Shown here one piece after another: positions 41,458 to 49,597 of a stretch of DNA of 64,000 bases (positions within the stretch are counted from its first letter, which is position 1; every line of letters begins with the position of its first letter). Under the pieces are notes generated by a model. The model made no database searches and was not told the DNA's origin. It was given only the letters and a program-made list of their open reading frames with translations. Source of the stretch: Paludibacteraceae bacterium. GTDB taxonomy: Bacteria > Bacteroidota > Bacteroidia > Bacteroidales > Paludibacteraceae. The position numbers and the translations under genes are program-made. The DNA lies in the NCBI GenBank assembly GCA_017503075.1, contig JAFVTU010000019.1:62001-126000 (forward strand), given 5' to 3'.

Positions 41458-42423
41458 ATGCCACACAATGCCAAGCTATATCTCGCCCCAATGGAGGATG
41501 TCACCGATCCTGCCTTTCGCCTGCTTTGCAAGCGATTCGGAGCTTCGCGTGTATACACCGAATTTGTCAACGCGGATGCCCTCGTGCGTGATGTGGCATC
41601 TACCACTCGCAAACTACAAATCAGTGACGAAGAACGACCTGTTGCTATCCAAATTTACGGACGCGAACCCGAAAGCATGGCAGACGCAGCGCGTATTGTG
41701 GAGCAAGCGAAACCCGACTTCATCGATATTAATTTCGGTTGCCCCGTCAAAAAAGTAGCTGGCAAAGGTGCAGGAGCTGGACTCCTAAAAGATATTCCCA
41801 AGATGCTTGACATTACGCGTGCCGTAGTAAATGCAGTACATACCCCCGTCACTGTCAAAACACGACTTGGTTGGGACGATAACAATCGCATCATTACCGA
41901 CATTGCTGAACCGCTACAAGACTGCGGTATCACCGAACTAGCCATCCATGGCCGTACACGCTCACAAATGTACCGAGGCGATGCAGATTGGTCACTCATC
42001 CGAGAGGTTAAAAACAACCCTCGAATACATATCCCAATCATCGGTAATGGAGATATCACCACACCTGAGCAGGCCAAACATGCCTTCGATGAATTCGGGG
42101 TAGATGCTATTATGGTAGGACGTGCTACCTTTGGCTGTCCTTGGATTTTCGAAGACATGCAACATTATCTCTCCACTGGAGAATTACTTCCGCCACGCTC
42201 CATGCGATGGTGCGTGGACATACTCAAGGAACATGTACTCCGTAGCATCGAATGGATTGGAGATGAGCGTAAAGGTATCGTACACAGTCGTCGTCATTTT
42301 GCCGCTTCGCCTGCTTTCAAATGTTTGTATGACTTCCGACAAACGCGCATCGCACTTCTTAGGGCAGAAACAAAGGCAGAAGTATTCCAAATTATGGATG
42401 AAATTGTAGAAAAGTGGGGATGA
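41458..42423 (+). CDS. dusB: tRNA-dihydrouridine synthase (DusB-like)
   Basis: A 321-residue flavoprotein that reduces uridines in tRNA D-loops. LAPMEDVTDPAFRLLCKRFG at the N-terminus binds FMN; the catalytic cysteine is in INFGCPVKKVAGKGAGAGLL (about residue 98); KTRLGWDD, AIHGRTRSQMY and IGNGDI, then VMVGRATFGCPWIF complete the barrel. Position specificity is not decided by sequence. It is followed by the tRNA-Cys promoter, so it is probably the last gene of the operon. Confidence 0.9.
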   Translation: MPHNAKLYLAPMEDVTDPAFRLLCKRFGASRVYTEFVNADALVRDVASTTRKLQISDEERPVAIQIYGREPESMADAARIVEQAKPDFIDINFGCPVKKVAGKGAGAGLLKDIPKMLDITRAVVNAVHTPVTVKTRLGWDDNNRIITDIAEPLQDCGITELAIHGRTRSQMYRGDADWSLIREVKNNPRIHIPIIGNGDITTPEQAKHAFDEFGVDAIMVGRATFGCPWIFEDMQHYLSTGELLPPRSMRWCVDILKEHVLRSIEWIGDERKGIVHSRRHFAASPAFKCLYDFRQTRIALLRAETKAEVFQIMDEIVEKWG

Positions 42424-42455
42424 ATAAGGGATTGTTGTATTTTTTTTGAAAAATA

Positions 42456-42487
42456 TTTGGTCAGTTCAAAAAAAAGCAGTACCTTTG
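42456..42487 (+). promoter_or_regulatory. Promoter of tRNA-Cys
   Basis: TTTG at 42456-42459, 20-bp spacer, TACCTTTG at 42480-42487; exact consensus. The tRNA begins about 25 bp after the expected transcript start. Confidence 0.8.
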
Positions 42488-42518
42488 CGCCGCATTTCGA
42501 TTTTATGAGTGCAAGTTT

Positions 42519-42592
42519 GGTACCTTGCCCGAGCGGTTAGGGATCGGTCTGCAAAACCGGGGACGGCGGTTCGAATCCGCCAGGTACCTCCA
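42519..42592 (+). tRNA. tRNA-Cys (GCA)
   Basis: Acceptor GGTACCT/AGGTACC, anticodon loop CTGCAAA with GCA, T arm with GGTTCGAATCC, discriminator T as expected for tRNA-Cys, and an encoded CCA at 42590-42592. 74 nt with CCA. A terminator hairpin begins immediately at its 3' end. Confidence 0.92.
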
Positions 42593-42618
42593 AGAAGCCG
42601 CTAACAAAGCGGCTTCTT
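42592..42618 (+). terminator. Terminator between tRNA-Cys and sufB
   Basis: Perfect 11-bp stem AAGAAGCCGCT (42592-42602) with AGCGGCTTCTT (42608-42618), then TGTTT. It starts at the last base of the tRNA, so some transcripts may read through into sufB 57 bp on. Confidence 0.8.
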
Positions 42619-42674
42619 TGTTTAATAACTATCCGGATTTTCCGGAAAGACCGGGTTACCCAGATTTTTACGCA

Positions 42675-44105
42675 ATGAAAGAAATAGAAGAAATAACAAG
42701 TCAGGAGTACAAATATGGTTTCACCACCGACGTTGAAACCGACATTATTCCCGTGGGATTGAATGAAGATGTCATTCGCCTCATCTCTGCCAAAAAGAAT
42801 GAGCCAGATTGGCTGCTTGAGTTCCGCCTTAAAGCCTATCGCAAGTGGCTAACCATGCCACACCCAAATTGGGCACACCTGAATATACCTGAGATTGATT
42901 TTCAAGCTATTTCTTACTACGCCGCACCTAAGACCCATACTGGGGAAGAAAAGAAAGAGATCGATCCCGAACTCATGAAGACTTTTGACAAGTTGGGTAT
43001 TCCTCTTGAAGAGCGCGCTGCTTTGGCGGGCAACATGGCGGTGGATGCAGTCATGGACTCTGTATCGGTCAAAACTACTTTTCGCGAAACACTTGCAGAA
43101 AAAGGTATCATATTCTGCTCCATCTCAGAAGCAGTACAAGAGTATCCTGAGTTAGTCAAGCAATACCTCGGTTCTGTTGTTCCAGCCAACGATAATTTCT
43201 ATGCAGCACTCAATTCGGCTGTTTTCTCTGATGGCTCGTTCGTTTATATTCCTAAAGGTGTTCGATGCCCTATGGAACTCAGTACTTATTTCCGCATCAA
43301 CGCTGGTAATACCGGCCAATTCGAGCGCACGCTCCTTGTGGCTGATGAAGGCGCCTACCTCAGTTACCTAGAGGGTTGCACCGCCCCTATGCGCGATGAG
43401 AATCAATTACACGCGGCTATCGTGGAGATTGTAGTACACAAAGATGCTGAGGTCAAATACTCCACCGTACAGAACTGGTATCCTGGCGATAAAGAAGGAA
43501 AAGGTGGTATTTACAATTTCGTTACTAAACGTGGTATTACCCACGAGAATGCTCGCCTAAGCTGGACACAAGTAGAAACGGGTTCTGCTATCACGTGGAA
43601 ATACCCAAGTTGTATTCTCAAGGGGGATAATTCCAGCGCGGAGTTCTATTCCGTGGCGGTGACCAACAATTATCAACAAGCCGATACAGGAACAAAGATG
43701 ATTCATATCGGCAAGAATACACGCTCACGAATAATCAGCAAAGGTATATCTGCTGGACAAAGTCAAAACGCCTACCGTGGATTAGTGCGTGTGATGCCTA
43801 ATGCAGAGAATGTACGTAACTATAGCCAATGCGACAGTCTATTACTTGGCGATAAATGTGGTGCGCATACTTTCCCTACCATGCGCATACAAAATCCAAC
43901 GGCTATCATTGAGCACGAAGCTACTACTAGCAAAATCAGCGAAGACCAACTCTTCTACTGTCAGCAACGCGGTATTGGTGTGGAAGACGCTGTCGGGTTG
44001 ATCGTTAATGGATATGCCAAAGAGGTTATGGATAAGTTGCCTATGGAGTTTGCCGTAGAGGCGCAAAAACTCTTGCAGGTTAGTCTAGAAGGTTCGGTCG
44101 GTTAA
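42675..44105 (+). CDS. sufB: Fe-S cluster assembly protein SufB
   Basis: A 476-residue SufB scaffold protein. Family segments include [90 protein letters not shown], and the C-terminal [19 protein letters not shown] with the conserved Cys. Start at 42675 (MKEIEEIT); upstream in-frame codons run through the tRNA. SufB works with SufC and SufD, but neither these nor sufS is next to it; the opposite-strand gene overlaps its last 4 bp. Partners must lie elsewhere in the genome. Confidence 0.93.
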   Translation: MKEIEEITSQEYKYGFTTDVETDIIPVGLNEDVIRLISAKKNEPDWLLEFRLKAYRKWLTMPHPNWAHLNIPEIDFQAISYYAAPKTHTGEEKKEIDPELMKTFDKLGIPLEERAALAGNMAVDAVMDSVSVKTTFRETLAEKGIIFCSISEAVQEYPELVKQYLGSVVPANDNFYAALNSAVFSDGSFVYIPKGVRCPMELSTYFRINAGNTGQFERTLLVADEGAYLSYLEGCTAPMRDENQLHAAIVEIVVHKDAEVKYSTVQNWYPGDKEGKGGIYNFVTKRGITHENARLSWTQVETGSAITWKYPSCILKGDNSSAEFYSVAVTNNYQQADTGTKMIHIGKNTRSRIISKGISAGQSQNAYRGLVRVMPNAENVRNYSQCDSLLLGDKCGAHTFPTMRIQNPTAIIEHEATTSKISEDQLFYCQQRGIGVEDAVGLIVNGYAKEVMDKLPMEFAVEAQKLLQVSLEGSVG

Positions 44106-44305
44106 TCGAACAAAGTCGGCGAGTCGTTATCAAAACGCTTTAAGATATTCCTCATTAAGGTCTCACGAATCAACCGTGAGCGATTGCTCACTGTATATTG
44201 TTCGCAATAACGCTCCAATGCACGCATCTCACTGTCATTCAGAAGGATAGACACTCTATTCTTGCGAGGTGCTGATTTGCCATGATATTTCTTAACTGAT
44301 TTCAT
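44102..44305 (-). CDS. Small ribbon-helix-helix-like protein
   Basis: A 67-residue basic protein. After a Lys-rich start it has [40 protein letters not shown]: a short strand then two helices, the arrangement of ribbon-helix-helix DNA-binding proteins. It ends head-on against sufB with a 4-bp overlap. Such proteins serve as repressors or antitoxins; no toxin gene is adjacent. It could be cotranscribed from the membrane-protein gene upstream (15 bp away). Confidence 0.6.
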   Translation of the reverse strand: MKSVKKYHGKSAPRKNRVSILLNDSEMRALERYCEQYTVSNRSRLIRETLMRNILKRFDNDSPTLFD

Positions 44306-44320
44306 CGCGTTTTTCCTCTA

Positions 44321-45073
44321 TCAAAAGTGAATTGCTAACCTCACTGCTAAGGTAATGAAGTTCACTCCCATATAGTTGGTATAATCTTTTTGCTCATTAG
44401 TGTCAGGATTTACAATCATCTGTACTACTTCTGTTTTCGCCTGTTGCCAATCTGTGCTTATGCCTAATGCAATACTTGTATCATGATCTATCTTATAATG
44501 CCATCCCACATTTGCTCCCGCACATATTCCACCTTGCGTCTTGCGATTGGCTGAAAAACTATATCCTACATTTACTCCCACAATTGGAGCATGTTTCTCA
44601 CTATTCAAGATTGTTGAGAAAAAAAACTGTAGTGGTATAAAGGAATATGTTTGGTCAGTAAATATCATTGCCTTATATCCGACCTCACCACCTACGAACA
44701 TCTGTTTCTCCTCCAAAAGATTGGCACCAATCTTCAAACTTGCACCTACATTACCACCCCAACCCATATATGGCACATACACCCCTCCTCCTACTGTTTG
44801 GGCACACACAGCTACATGCTTGAACTGATCCTCCGCATCTCTCTTCTCCTGTGCTGGCTCACTCACATGTTCATCTTGTTTAACATCAAGCACCTCACTC
44901 ATCGGATATTGATACCGCATGCCATTAGTAGCGCGTATAATCACAACATCTTCGTTTTGCAACACAATGTCACCTTTTACACTTTGACCAGATTGTAGCA
45001 CCACCACTTCTGCCATTGATAACGATGAAAACAGAAACAAACAAACAGACAATATGTATTTCTTATGTCTCAA
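44321..45073 (-). CDS. Outer membrane beta-barrel-like protein
   Basis: A 250-residue exported protein, type I signal peptide MRHKKYILSVCLFLFSSLSMA. After it a short SH3-like strand set (VVLQSGQSVKGDIVLQNEDVVIIRATNG) of the kind found before envelope beta-barrels, a linker, then glycine/aromatic alternating strands to a terminal phenylalanine (FITLAVRLAIHF), typical of an outer membrane barrel. No ATG exists; TTG at 45073 is proposed because the promoter -7 box (TACCTTTGC on the minus strand near 45099-45107) excludes the earlier start at 45109. Function unknown. Confidence 0.65.
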   Translation of the reverse strand: MRHKKYILSVCLFLFSSLSMAEVVVLQSGQSVKGDIVLQNEDVVIIRATNGMRYQYPMSEVLDVKQDEHVSEPAQEKRDAEDQFKHVAVCAQTVGGGVYVPYMGWGGNVGASLKIGANLLEEKQMFVGGEVGYKAMIFTDQTYSFIPLQFFFSTILNSEKHAPIVGVNVGYSFSANRKTQGGICAGANVGWHYKIDHDTSIALGISTDWQQAKTEVVQMIVNPDTNEQKDYTNYMGVNFITLAVRLAIHF

Positions 45074-45189
45074 AATTTTATGCCACACGTTTGGTCTGCA
45101 AAGGTACAAAAAAAAATGTATATGTGCAAGAAAAAAGCTTTTTTATTGCTATAGGCTACATTTTTTGCAGTAGCTTCGGGTGAATGTTC

Positions 45190-45278
45190 CTCCTTATTTC
45201 CCTCTTATATGCCTCTTATCTGCCACCTATCTACATAGGAACTTCATAGGGACTTCATAGGAAGTTCATAGGAACTTC
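45190..45278. repeat. 11-bp word arrays
   Basis: The gene-free 45110-45392 contains four consecutive 11-mers ATAGGAACTTC, ATAGGGACTTC, ATAGGAAGTTC, ATAGGAACTTC at 45235-45278, preceded by 11-mers of the CCTCTTATATG type from about 45190. Otherwise I see only the promoter of the barrel gene. Confidence 0.8.
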
Positions 45279-45392
45279 GCCCTGTTTTCACCGATAGACA
45301 ACCCTGATTTCCAGCACCTTTCGCCAACCCTCCACCCACAAAAAAACGCACCTCTTTCAAAGTACGTTTCTCCGTTCATTTTATGCAGGCAT

Positions 45393-46001
45393 CTACAATT
45401 CCCCTTTCTCCGCTTTATTTTCCTCGTCTAATTCGGACATTTCTTCAATATGACGAATCATCTCATCCAATTCGTTGATTACCTTCTTGTTTTGTCGGAA
45501 GCCGATTATTCCGCCTACCAAGCCACCAATAACCCCACCAGACATCATGCCAATCACCATTGCTGTATCTTTCACTTCTGCGGCATACTCCAAGCCAAGC
45601 CAAGTCATCCAAACAAGTATCATAGGCAGGGCGATGTATTTCCAATTCTTGTACACTTTCTGCAAACGATGAGCTTGTTTGGCTACTCGCAGCAGGTCGC
45701 CATTGGCAATTTCGTTCGAATTCACCCAACTATGAGAGACCCAAGTGGCTGCAATGCAGAACATCATCATAGCGGTAGTTCCAATCAAAAACCAAGTACT
45801 CAGCCCCATTTGGTAGAAAACAAAATTACCAAAAGTAATGACAAACAATCCACATAATCCAGAAATCCAACCATTTTTATTCACTACTTTCATCTTTTGG
45901 CTCAAAACATCCCGAATCAGACGGTCGTTTACCACTTCTTGCTTATTCAACTTCTCTTTCAGCGCAGCCAGTTGCTCGCGCATTTCTTGCAATTCATCCA
46001 T
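45393..46001 (-). CDS. Membrane protein cotranscribed with ECF sigma factor
   Basis: A 202-residue protein. N-terminal coiled coil (MDELQEMREQLAALKEKLNKQE), two central membrane helices (GLCGLFVITFGNFVFYQMG and FLIGTTAMMMFCIAATW), a cytosolic loop, two more (YIALPMILVWMTWLGLEYAA, MIGMMSGGVIGGLVGGIIGF) and an acidic C-terminal helix. It begins 27 bp after the sigma-factor gene, the usual place for an anti-sigma factor, so membrane sequestration of that sigma is a reasonable guess. It lacks a recognisable zinc anti-sigma motif. Confidence 0.65.
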   Translation of the reverse strand: MDELQEMREQLAALKEKLNKQEVVNDRLIRDVLSQKMKVVNKNGWISGLCGLFVITFGNFVFYQMGLSTWFLIGTTAMMMFCIAATWVSHSWVNSNEIANGDLLRVAKQAHRLQKVYKNWKYIALPMILVWMTWLGLEYAAEVKDTAMVIGMMSGGVIGGLVGGIIGFRQNKKVINELDEMIRHIEEMSELDEENKAEKGEL

Positions 46002-46028
46002 AATATATAATTCGTTAAAGGTTAATGG

Positions 46029-46502
46029 TTACTGTTTCTTCAATTCTTCGCGGATACGAACCAAGCGCACCGACACATTTTTGGCACTGATACCTACAAT
46101 TTCCCCGATTTCATCGTAACTCAGGTTCTCCAACCACAGCATAATAATCGCCCTGTCAAACACGCCCAACCGATGGATTCGCTTGTAGAGCATCTGTATT
46201 TGGTGCATATCTTTGTCGGTTTCATCGAACAAATCAATATTCACATCCAGCTCGATATGCTCTCCGCGCCTTTTCTCTTTTCTGTCCATGGAGATGCAGG
46301 TGTTCATTGTTACACGATAAATCCATGTCTCAATCTTACTCTCGTTGCGAAATTTCTTAAAGCCCTGCCACAGATGAATCAATGTCTCTTGGAAGAGATC
46401 ATCTATCTCATCTTTGTCTTTGGAGAACATATAGCAGATACTGTATATCGTGCTTTTGTGCTCCTTGACGAGGGCTGCAAATTCTTTTTCTTCTTGTTTC
46501 AT
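46029..46502 (-). CDS. ECF-type RNA polymerase sigma factor
   Basis: A 157-residue extracytoplasmic-function sigma factor. Region 2: IYSICYMFSKDKDEIDDLFQETLIHLWQGFKKFR, then KIETWIYRVTMNTCI. Region 4: DRAIIMLWLENLSYDEIGEIVGISAKNVSVRLVRIREELKK, with the helix-turn-helix. It should redirect core polymerase to a small regulon. A downstream membrane protein is its likely regulator. Upstream there is 270 bp without a gene up to udk. Confidence 0.9.
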   Translation of the reverse strand: MKQEEKEFAALVKEHKSTIYSICYMFSKDKDEIDDLFQETLIHLWQGFKKFRNESKIETWIYRVTMNTCISMDRKEKRRGEHIELDVNIDLFDETDKDMHQIQMLYKRIHRLGVFDRAIIMLWLENLSYDEIGEIVGISAKNVSVRLVRIREELKKQ

Positions 46503-46660
46503 ATCCTATCTGTTTTATGCTTTTGCCCTTTAGACGTAGCACATACATGATTTACTACAATATTCTTTACTTTTTTTCAAATATTTTGCAAAGATACGCT
46601 AAAATTTGCGTATTTGCAAAAATTATTGTAACTTTGCACCCGATATTAAACAATGGATTC

Positions 46661-46770
46661 CCATAGCGAAGCGTCCAATAGGTGGAACGCCGTCCTATAG
46701 CCCGCAGGGCGTCCAATAACCAATATCCAATAACCAATAGCCCAATGGGCGTCCAATAACCAACCAATAA
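46661..46770. repeat. Mini-palindrome word array upstream of udk
   Basis: Constant pieces ATAG and GTCCAATA alternate with different short palindromes: GCGAAGC, GGAACGCC, GCCCGCAGGGC, GCCCAATGGGC, with 7-mers CCAATAT/CCAATAA between. The array lies after a TAACTTTGC promoter box (about 46628-46637), so it is probably transcribed as the udk leader. Confidence 0.8.
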
Positions 46771-46772
46771 AT

Positions 46773-47399
46773 ATGTTTATCATCGGCATTGCGGGCGGTA
46801 CCGGCTCAGGAAAAACAACCGTGGTACGCAAACTCATAGAGCGCCTTCCAAAGGGCGAAGTCGTAGTCATCCCACAAGACTCTTATTACAAAGACAGCAG
46901 CCACGTGCCTGTTGAAGAGCGTCAAAACATTAATTTTGACCACCCTGATGCTTTTGAATGGCCTCTACTTGCCAAACACATTGAGCAGCTCAAGAATGGG
47001 CAAGCCGTAGAGCAACCCATCTACGACTATATTACCTCTTCACGTTTGCAAGAAACGGTACACGTTGAGCCTAAGGAAATCATTATCGTTGAGGGCATTA
47101 TGGCGCTCCGCGACTATCATCTCCGCCAACAAATGGACCTTAAGATTTTCGTTGATGCTGATGCCGATGACCGTCTCATACGCGTAGCGAAGCGCGATAT
47201 AGTGGAACGCGGGCGTACAATCGAAGCGGTGATGGAACGCTACCAACGTGTATTGAAACCTATGCACGAGCAGTTTATCGAGACTTGCAAACGCTATGCG
47301 GATGTGATTATTCCACAAGGTGGACACAACAACGCCGCCATTAATATGCTCGTGAAGTTTATCAAACAAGAGCTCAAAGAAAAAGCCCATAACCAATAA
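46773..47399 (+). CDS. udk: Uridine kinase
   Basis: A 208-residue P-loop kinase phosphorylating uridine and cytidine in pyrimidine salvage. Walker A GGTGSGKTT at residues 8-16, IPQDSYYKD, NFDHPDAFEW, IYDYITSSR and IIVEGIMAL, then IFVDADADDRLIRVAKRD-type lid region are typical. Length normal. Flanked on both sides by mini-palindrome word arrays; the coding sequence itself shows none. Confidence 0.94.
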   Translation: MFIIGIAGGTGSGKTTVVRKLIERLPKGEVVVIPQDSYYKDSSHVPVEERQNINFDHPDAFEWPLLAKHIEQLKNGQAVEQPIYDYITSSRLQETVHVEPKEIIIVEGIMALRDYHLRQQMDLKIFVDADADDRLIRVAKRDIVERGRTIEAVMERYQRVLKPMHEQFIETCKRYADVIIPQGGHNNAAINMLVKFIKQELKEKAHNQ

Positions 47400-47486
47400 C
47401 CAGTAGCCCGCAGGGCGTCCAATATCCAATAGCCCAACGGGCGTCTAATAGGCGGAACGCCGTCCAATAGCGAAGCGTCCACTAAA
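47395..47486. repeat. Mini-palindrome word array between udk and chromate transporter
   Basis: Same grammar as at 46661-46770: GCCCGCAGGGC, GCCCAACGGGC, GGCGGAACGCC and GCGAAGC, each followed by GTCC and separated by CCAATA-type words. Begins in the udk stop codon region. Confidence 0.8.
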
Positions 47487-47491
47487 TAACC

Positions 47492-48040
47492 ATGCTCTAT
47501 CTCCAACTCTTCTGGACATATCTCAAGATTGGTACTTTCACAATAGGTGGAGGGTATGTAATGCTATCCATGATTGAGCGTGAAATTGTGGATCGCAAAG
47601 GTTGGATAGACCGTGAAGAGTTCATGAATATGATTGCTCTAGCACAAGCAGCACCAGGACTTATTGCGGTGAATTCGGCGATTTTCATCGGTTGGCGCAT
47701 TGGCGGTTGGCGAGGTGTGATTGCCACCGTGTTAGGAGCAGTACTGCCCTCTTTCCTCATTATTTTAGCGATAGCCATGGTCTTTCAAAATTACAAAGAC
47801 CTACCCGCAGTAGAGGCCGTATTCAAGGGCATTCGCCCTGCGGTTGTAGCACTGATTGCCGCTCCGCTCATCCGTATGGCATATAGTGCCAAAATAACAT
47901 GGGCTACCGCCATCATTCCTATTGCAGGTGCCCTACTGATTTGGCTCGGCGGTCTGTCCCCCGTATGGATAATTCTTGTAACTGTAGTAACAACTCTGTT
48001 ATACACTTACCTCAAAGAGAGAAAAACCACTAAACAGTAG
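47492..48040 (+). CDS. Chromate transporter family protein, half 1
   Basis: A 182-residue membrane protein of the CHR family. LFWTYLKIGTFTIGGGYVMLSMIEREIVDRKGWI is the family's N-terminal signature, followed by AQAAPGLIAVNSAIFIGWRIGG and four to five more helices. Single-domain CHR proteins work as pairs of opposite topology; the second half begins 28 bp downstream. Chromate export is the known function of some members; in gut anaerobes the natural substrate is uncertain. Confidence 0.88.
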   Translation: MLYLQLFWTYLKIGTFTIGGGYVMLSMIEREIVDRKGWIDREEFMNMIALAQAAPGLIAVNSAIFIGWRIGGWRGVIATVLGAVLPSFLIILAIAMVFQNYKDLPAVEAVFKGIRPAVVALIAAPLIRMAYSAKITWATAIIPIAGALLIWLGGLSPVWIILVTVVTTLLYTYLKERKTTKQ

Positions 48041-48066
48041 CGAAGCGTCCACTAAACACTAAACAA
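48036..48066. repeat. Short word array between chromate transporter halves
   Basis: AGTAGCGAAGCGTCCACTAA then ACACTAAAC: one GCGAAGC mini-palindrome with the GTCC spacer, the same family as the arrays around udk. Confidence 0.6.
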
Positions 48067-48068
48067 AT

Positions 48069-48689
48069 ATGATATACCTGCAATTATTTCTCAGTTTCCT
48101 AAAAATTGGACTCTTCGGCTTTGGCGGTGGATTGGCGATTTTCTCGCTTATTCAGCACGAGATTGAAGTGCATGGTTGGATGACGCAAGAGGAGTTTGTG
48201 GACATTTTAGCGATAAGTCAAGTAACCCCTGGGCCAATTGGCATCAATTGTGCAACGTATGTCGGATATACCGCCACAGGAAATATTTGGGGTAGTTTAT
48301 TGGCGACAATAGCCATTATAATCCCTAGTCTAATTATCATGCTCAGTATTTGCAAGGTGTATTTTGTCATAAGTACTCGATTTCAACACAACATTTACTT
48401 CAATCGCACCATGCATATGTTGCGACTATCCGTTTTAGGAATGATCGGAGCAGCAGCATTACTATTGATGAAACCTATCAACCAACCATCGGTTAGTTTC
48501 ATAGATTGGCGCAGTTGGCTCATTTTTGGCTTAGTATGCCTATTCACCATCCTGCCAATGTTTATCAAACACTCCAATTCTAACGAAAAAAAATGCACCA
48601 CTTTTATAAAAAAAATGCTTCACACTATTTCGCATCCTATTCTATTGATTATTCTAGCAGGACTCGCAGGATACTTCGTATATATATGA
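48069..48689 (+). CDS. Chromate transporter family protein, half 2
   Basis: A 206-residue CHR-family membrane protein paralogous to the preceding gene: LFLSFLKIGLFGFGGGLAIFSLIQHEIEVHGWM, then ISQVTPGPIGINCATYVGYTATG, and helices up to ILLIILAGLAGYFVYI. Presumed heterodimer partner of half 1. A Lys-rich loop (SNEKKCTTFIKK) precedes the last helix. A terminator follows directly. Confidence 0.88.
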   Translation: MIYLQLFLSFLKIGLFGFGGGLAIFSLIQHEIEVHGWMTQEEFVDILAISQVTPGPIGINCATYVGYTATGNIWGSLLATIAIIIPSLIIMLSICKVYFVISTRFQHNIYFNRTMHMLRLSVLGMIGAAALLLMKPINQPSVSFIDWRSWLIFGLVCLFTILPMFIKHSNSNEKKCTTFIKKMLHTISHPILLIILAGLAGYFVYI

Positions 48690-48696
48690 TCACATT

Positions 48697-48727
48697 ATGC
48701 GCCACACGCTATGTTTGGCGCATTTTT
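48697..48727 (+). terminator. Terminator after chromate transporter pair
   Basis: Stem ATGCGCCA (48697-48704) with TGGCGCAT (48716-48723), followed by TTTT. Confidence 0.85.
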
Positions 48728-48845
48728 GCAAAAATTCGGAGTATTTTCTTGGTTATTTGCTTTTTTTGTTGTACCTTTGCACTCGATTTTGAAATTGGCG
48801 TTTTGTGCGCACTTTGAAACATTTATAATAAACTAGTTTATAATT

Positions 48846-49409
48846 ATGATTAACTCTCAAGACGTAAAGAACGGCGTATGTATCCGCATGGACGGCCGTT
48901 TGTATTTTGTAATTGACTTCCTGCACGTTAAGCCAGGAAAAGGTAACACCATTATGCGTGTGAAATTCAAAGATGTAGTTGATGGTCGCGTATTGGAGCG
49001 TCGCTTCAATATCGGCGAGAAATTGGAGGATGTTCGCGTAGAGCGTCGTCCATATCAATACCTCTACAAAGAAGGTGAGGACTATATCTTCATGAACCAA
49101 GAGACTTTTGAGCAAGTGCCTATCGGTCACGACCTTATCACTGGTGTAGATTTCCTCAAAGAGGGCTTTGTTTGCGACGTTGTATCTGACGCTTCTACCG
49201 ACACTATCCTCTTTGCTGAGTTGCCAACCAAAGTAGAGTTGGTGATCTCTTACACCGAGCCAGGTCTCAAAGGCGATACCGCTACCAACACCCTCAAACC
49301 TGCTACTCTCGAGACAGGTGCTGAGATCCGCGTACCTCTCTTCTGCAACGAAGGTGAGACTATCCGCGTAGATACCCGCGATGGTAGCTACTGCGAGCGC
49401 GTTCGCTAA
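48846..49409 (+). CDS. efp: Elongation factor P
   Basis: A 187-residue three-domain EF-P, which binds between ribosomal P and E sites and relieves stalling at proline runs. The domain-I tip reads KPGKGNT with a lysine at the tip; it is not the arginine form rhamnosylated by EarP. Domain II/III segments YLYKEGEDYIFMNQETFEQ and GAEIRVPLFCNEGETIRVDTRDGSYCERV are standard. The promoter is CTTG/TACCTTTG with the -7 box at 48772-48779. A terminator follows. Confidence 0.95.
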   Translation: MINSQDVKNGVCIRMDGRLYFVIDFLHVKPGKGNTIMRVKFKDVVDGRVLERRFNIGEKLEDVRVERRPYQYLYKEGEDYIFMNQETFEQVPIGHDLITGVDFLKEGFVCDVVSDASTDTILFAELPTKVELVISYTEPGLKGDTATNTLKPATLETGAEIRVPLFCNEGETIRVDTRDGSYCERVR

Positions 49410-49434
49410 TCGTATTAGTTTTGGTCTAATGTGG

Positions 49435-49484
49435 ACAACAATACTACACCACACTACACCATTCTAAACAATACTACACAATGC
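49435..49484. repeat. 10-bp word array after efp
   Basis: Units TACTACACCA, CACTACACCA, TTCTAAACAA and TACTACACAA follow one another between the efp stop and its terminator. Confidence 0.65.
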
Positions 49485-49485
49485 A

Positions 49486-49536
49486 AAAAGTTTCAAAGGT
49501 TTCAAGCATTTAGTACTGAAGCCCTTGAAACTTTTT
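49486..49536 (+). terminator. Terminator after efp
   Basis: AAAAGTTTCAAAGG (49486-49499) pairs with CCCTTGAAACTTTT (49521-49534) with one bulge, followed by TTC. Confidence 0.7.
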
Positions 49537-49540
49537 TCGC

Positions 49541-49592
49541 CTCTAACCAATAACCCATAGCCCCGACGGGGCGTCCCATATCCAATATCCGA
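49541..49592. repeat. Mini-palindrome word array before cca
   Basis: CCAATAACCCATAG, then the perfect palindrome CCCCGACGGGG, CGTCC, then CATATCCAATATCCG. Same constant pieces as the arrays around udk, with a different palindrome. Confidence 0.75.
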
Positions 49593-49597
49593 AAAGA

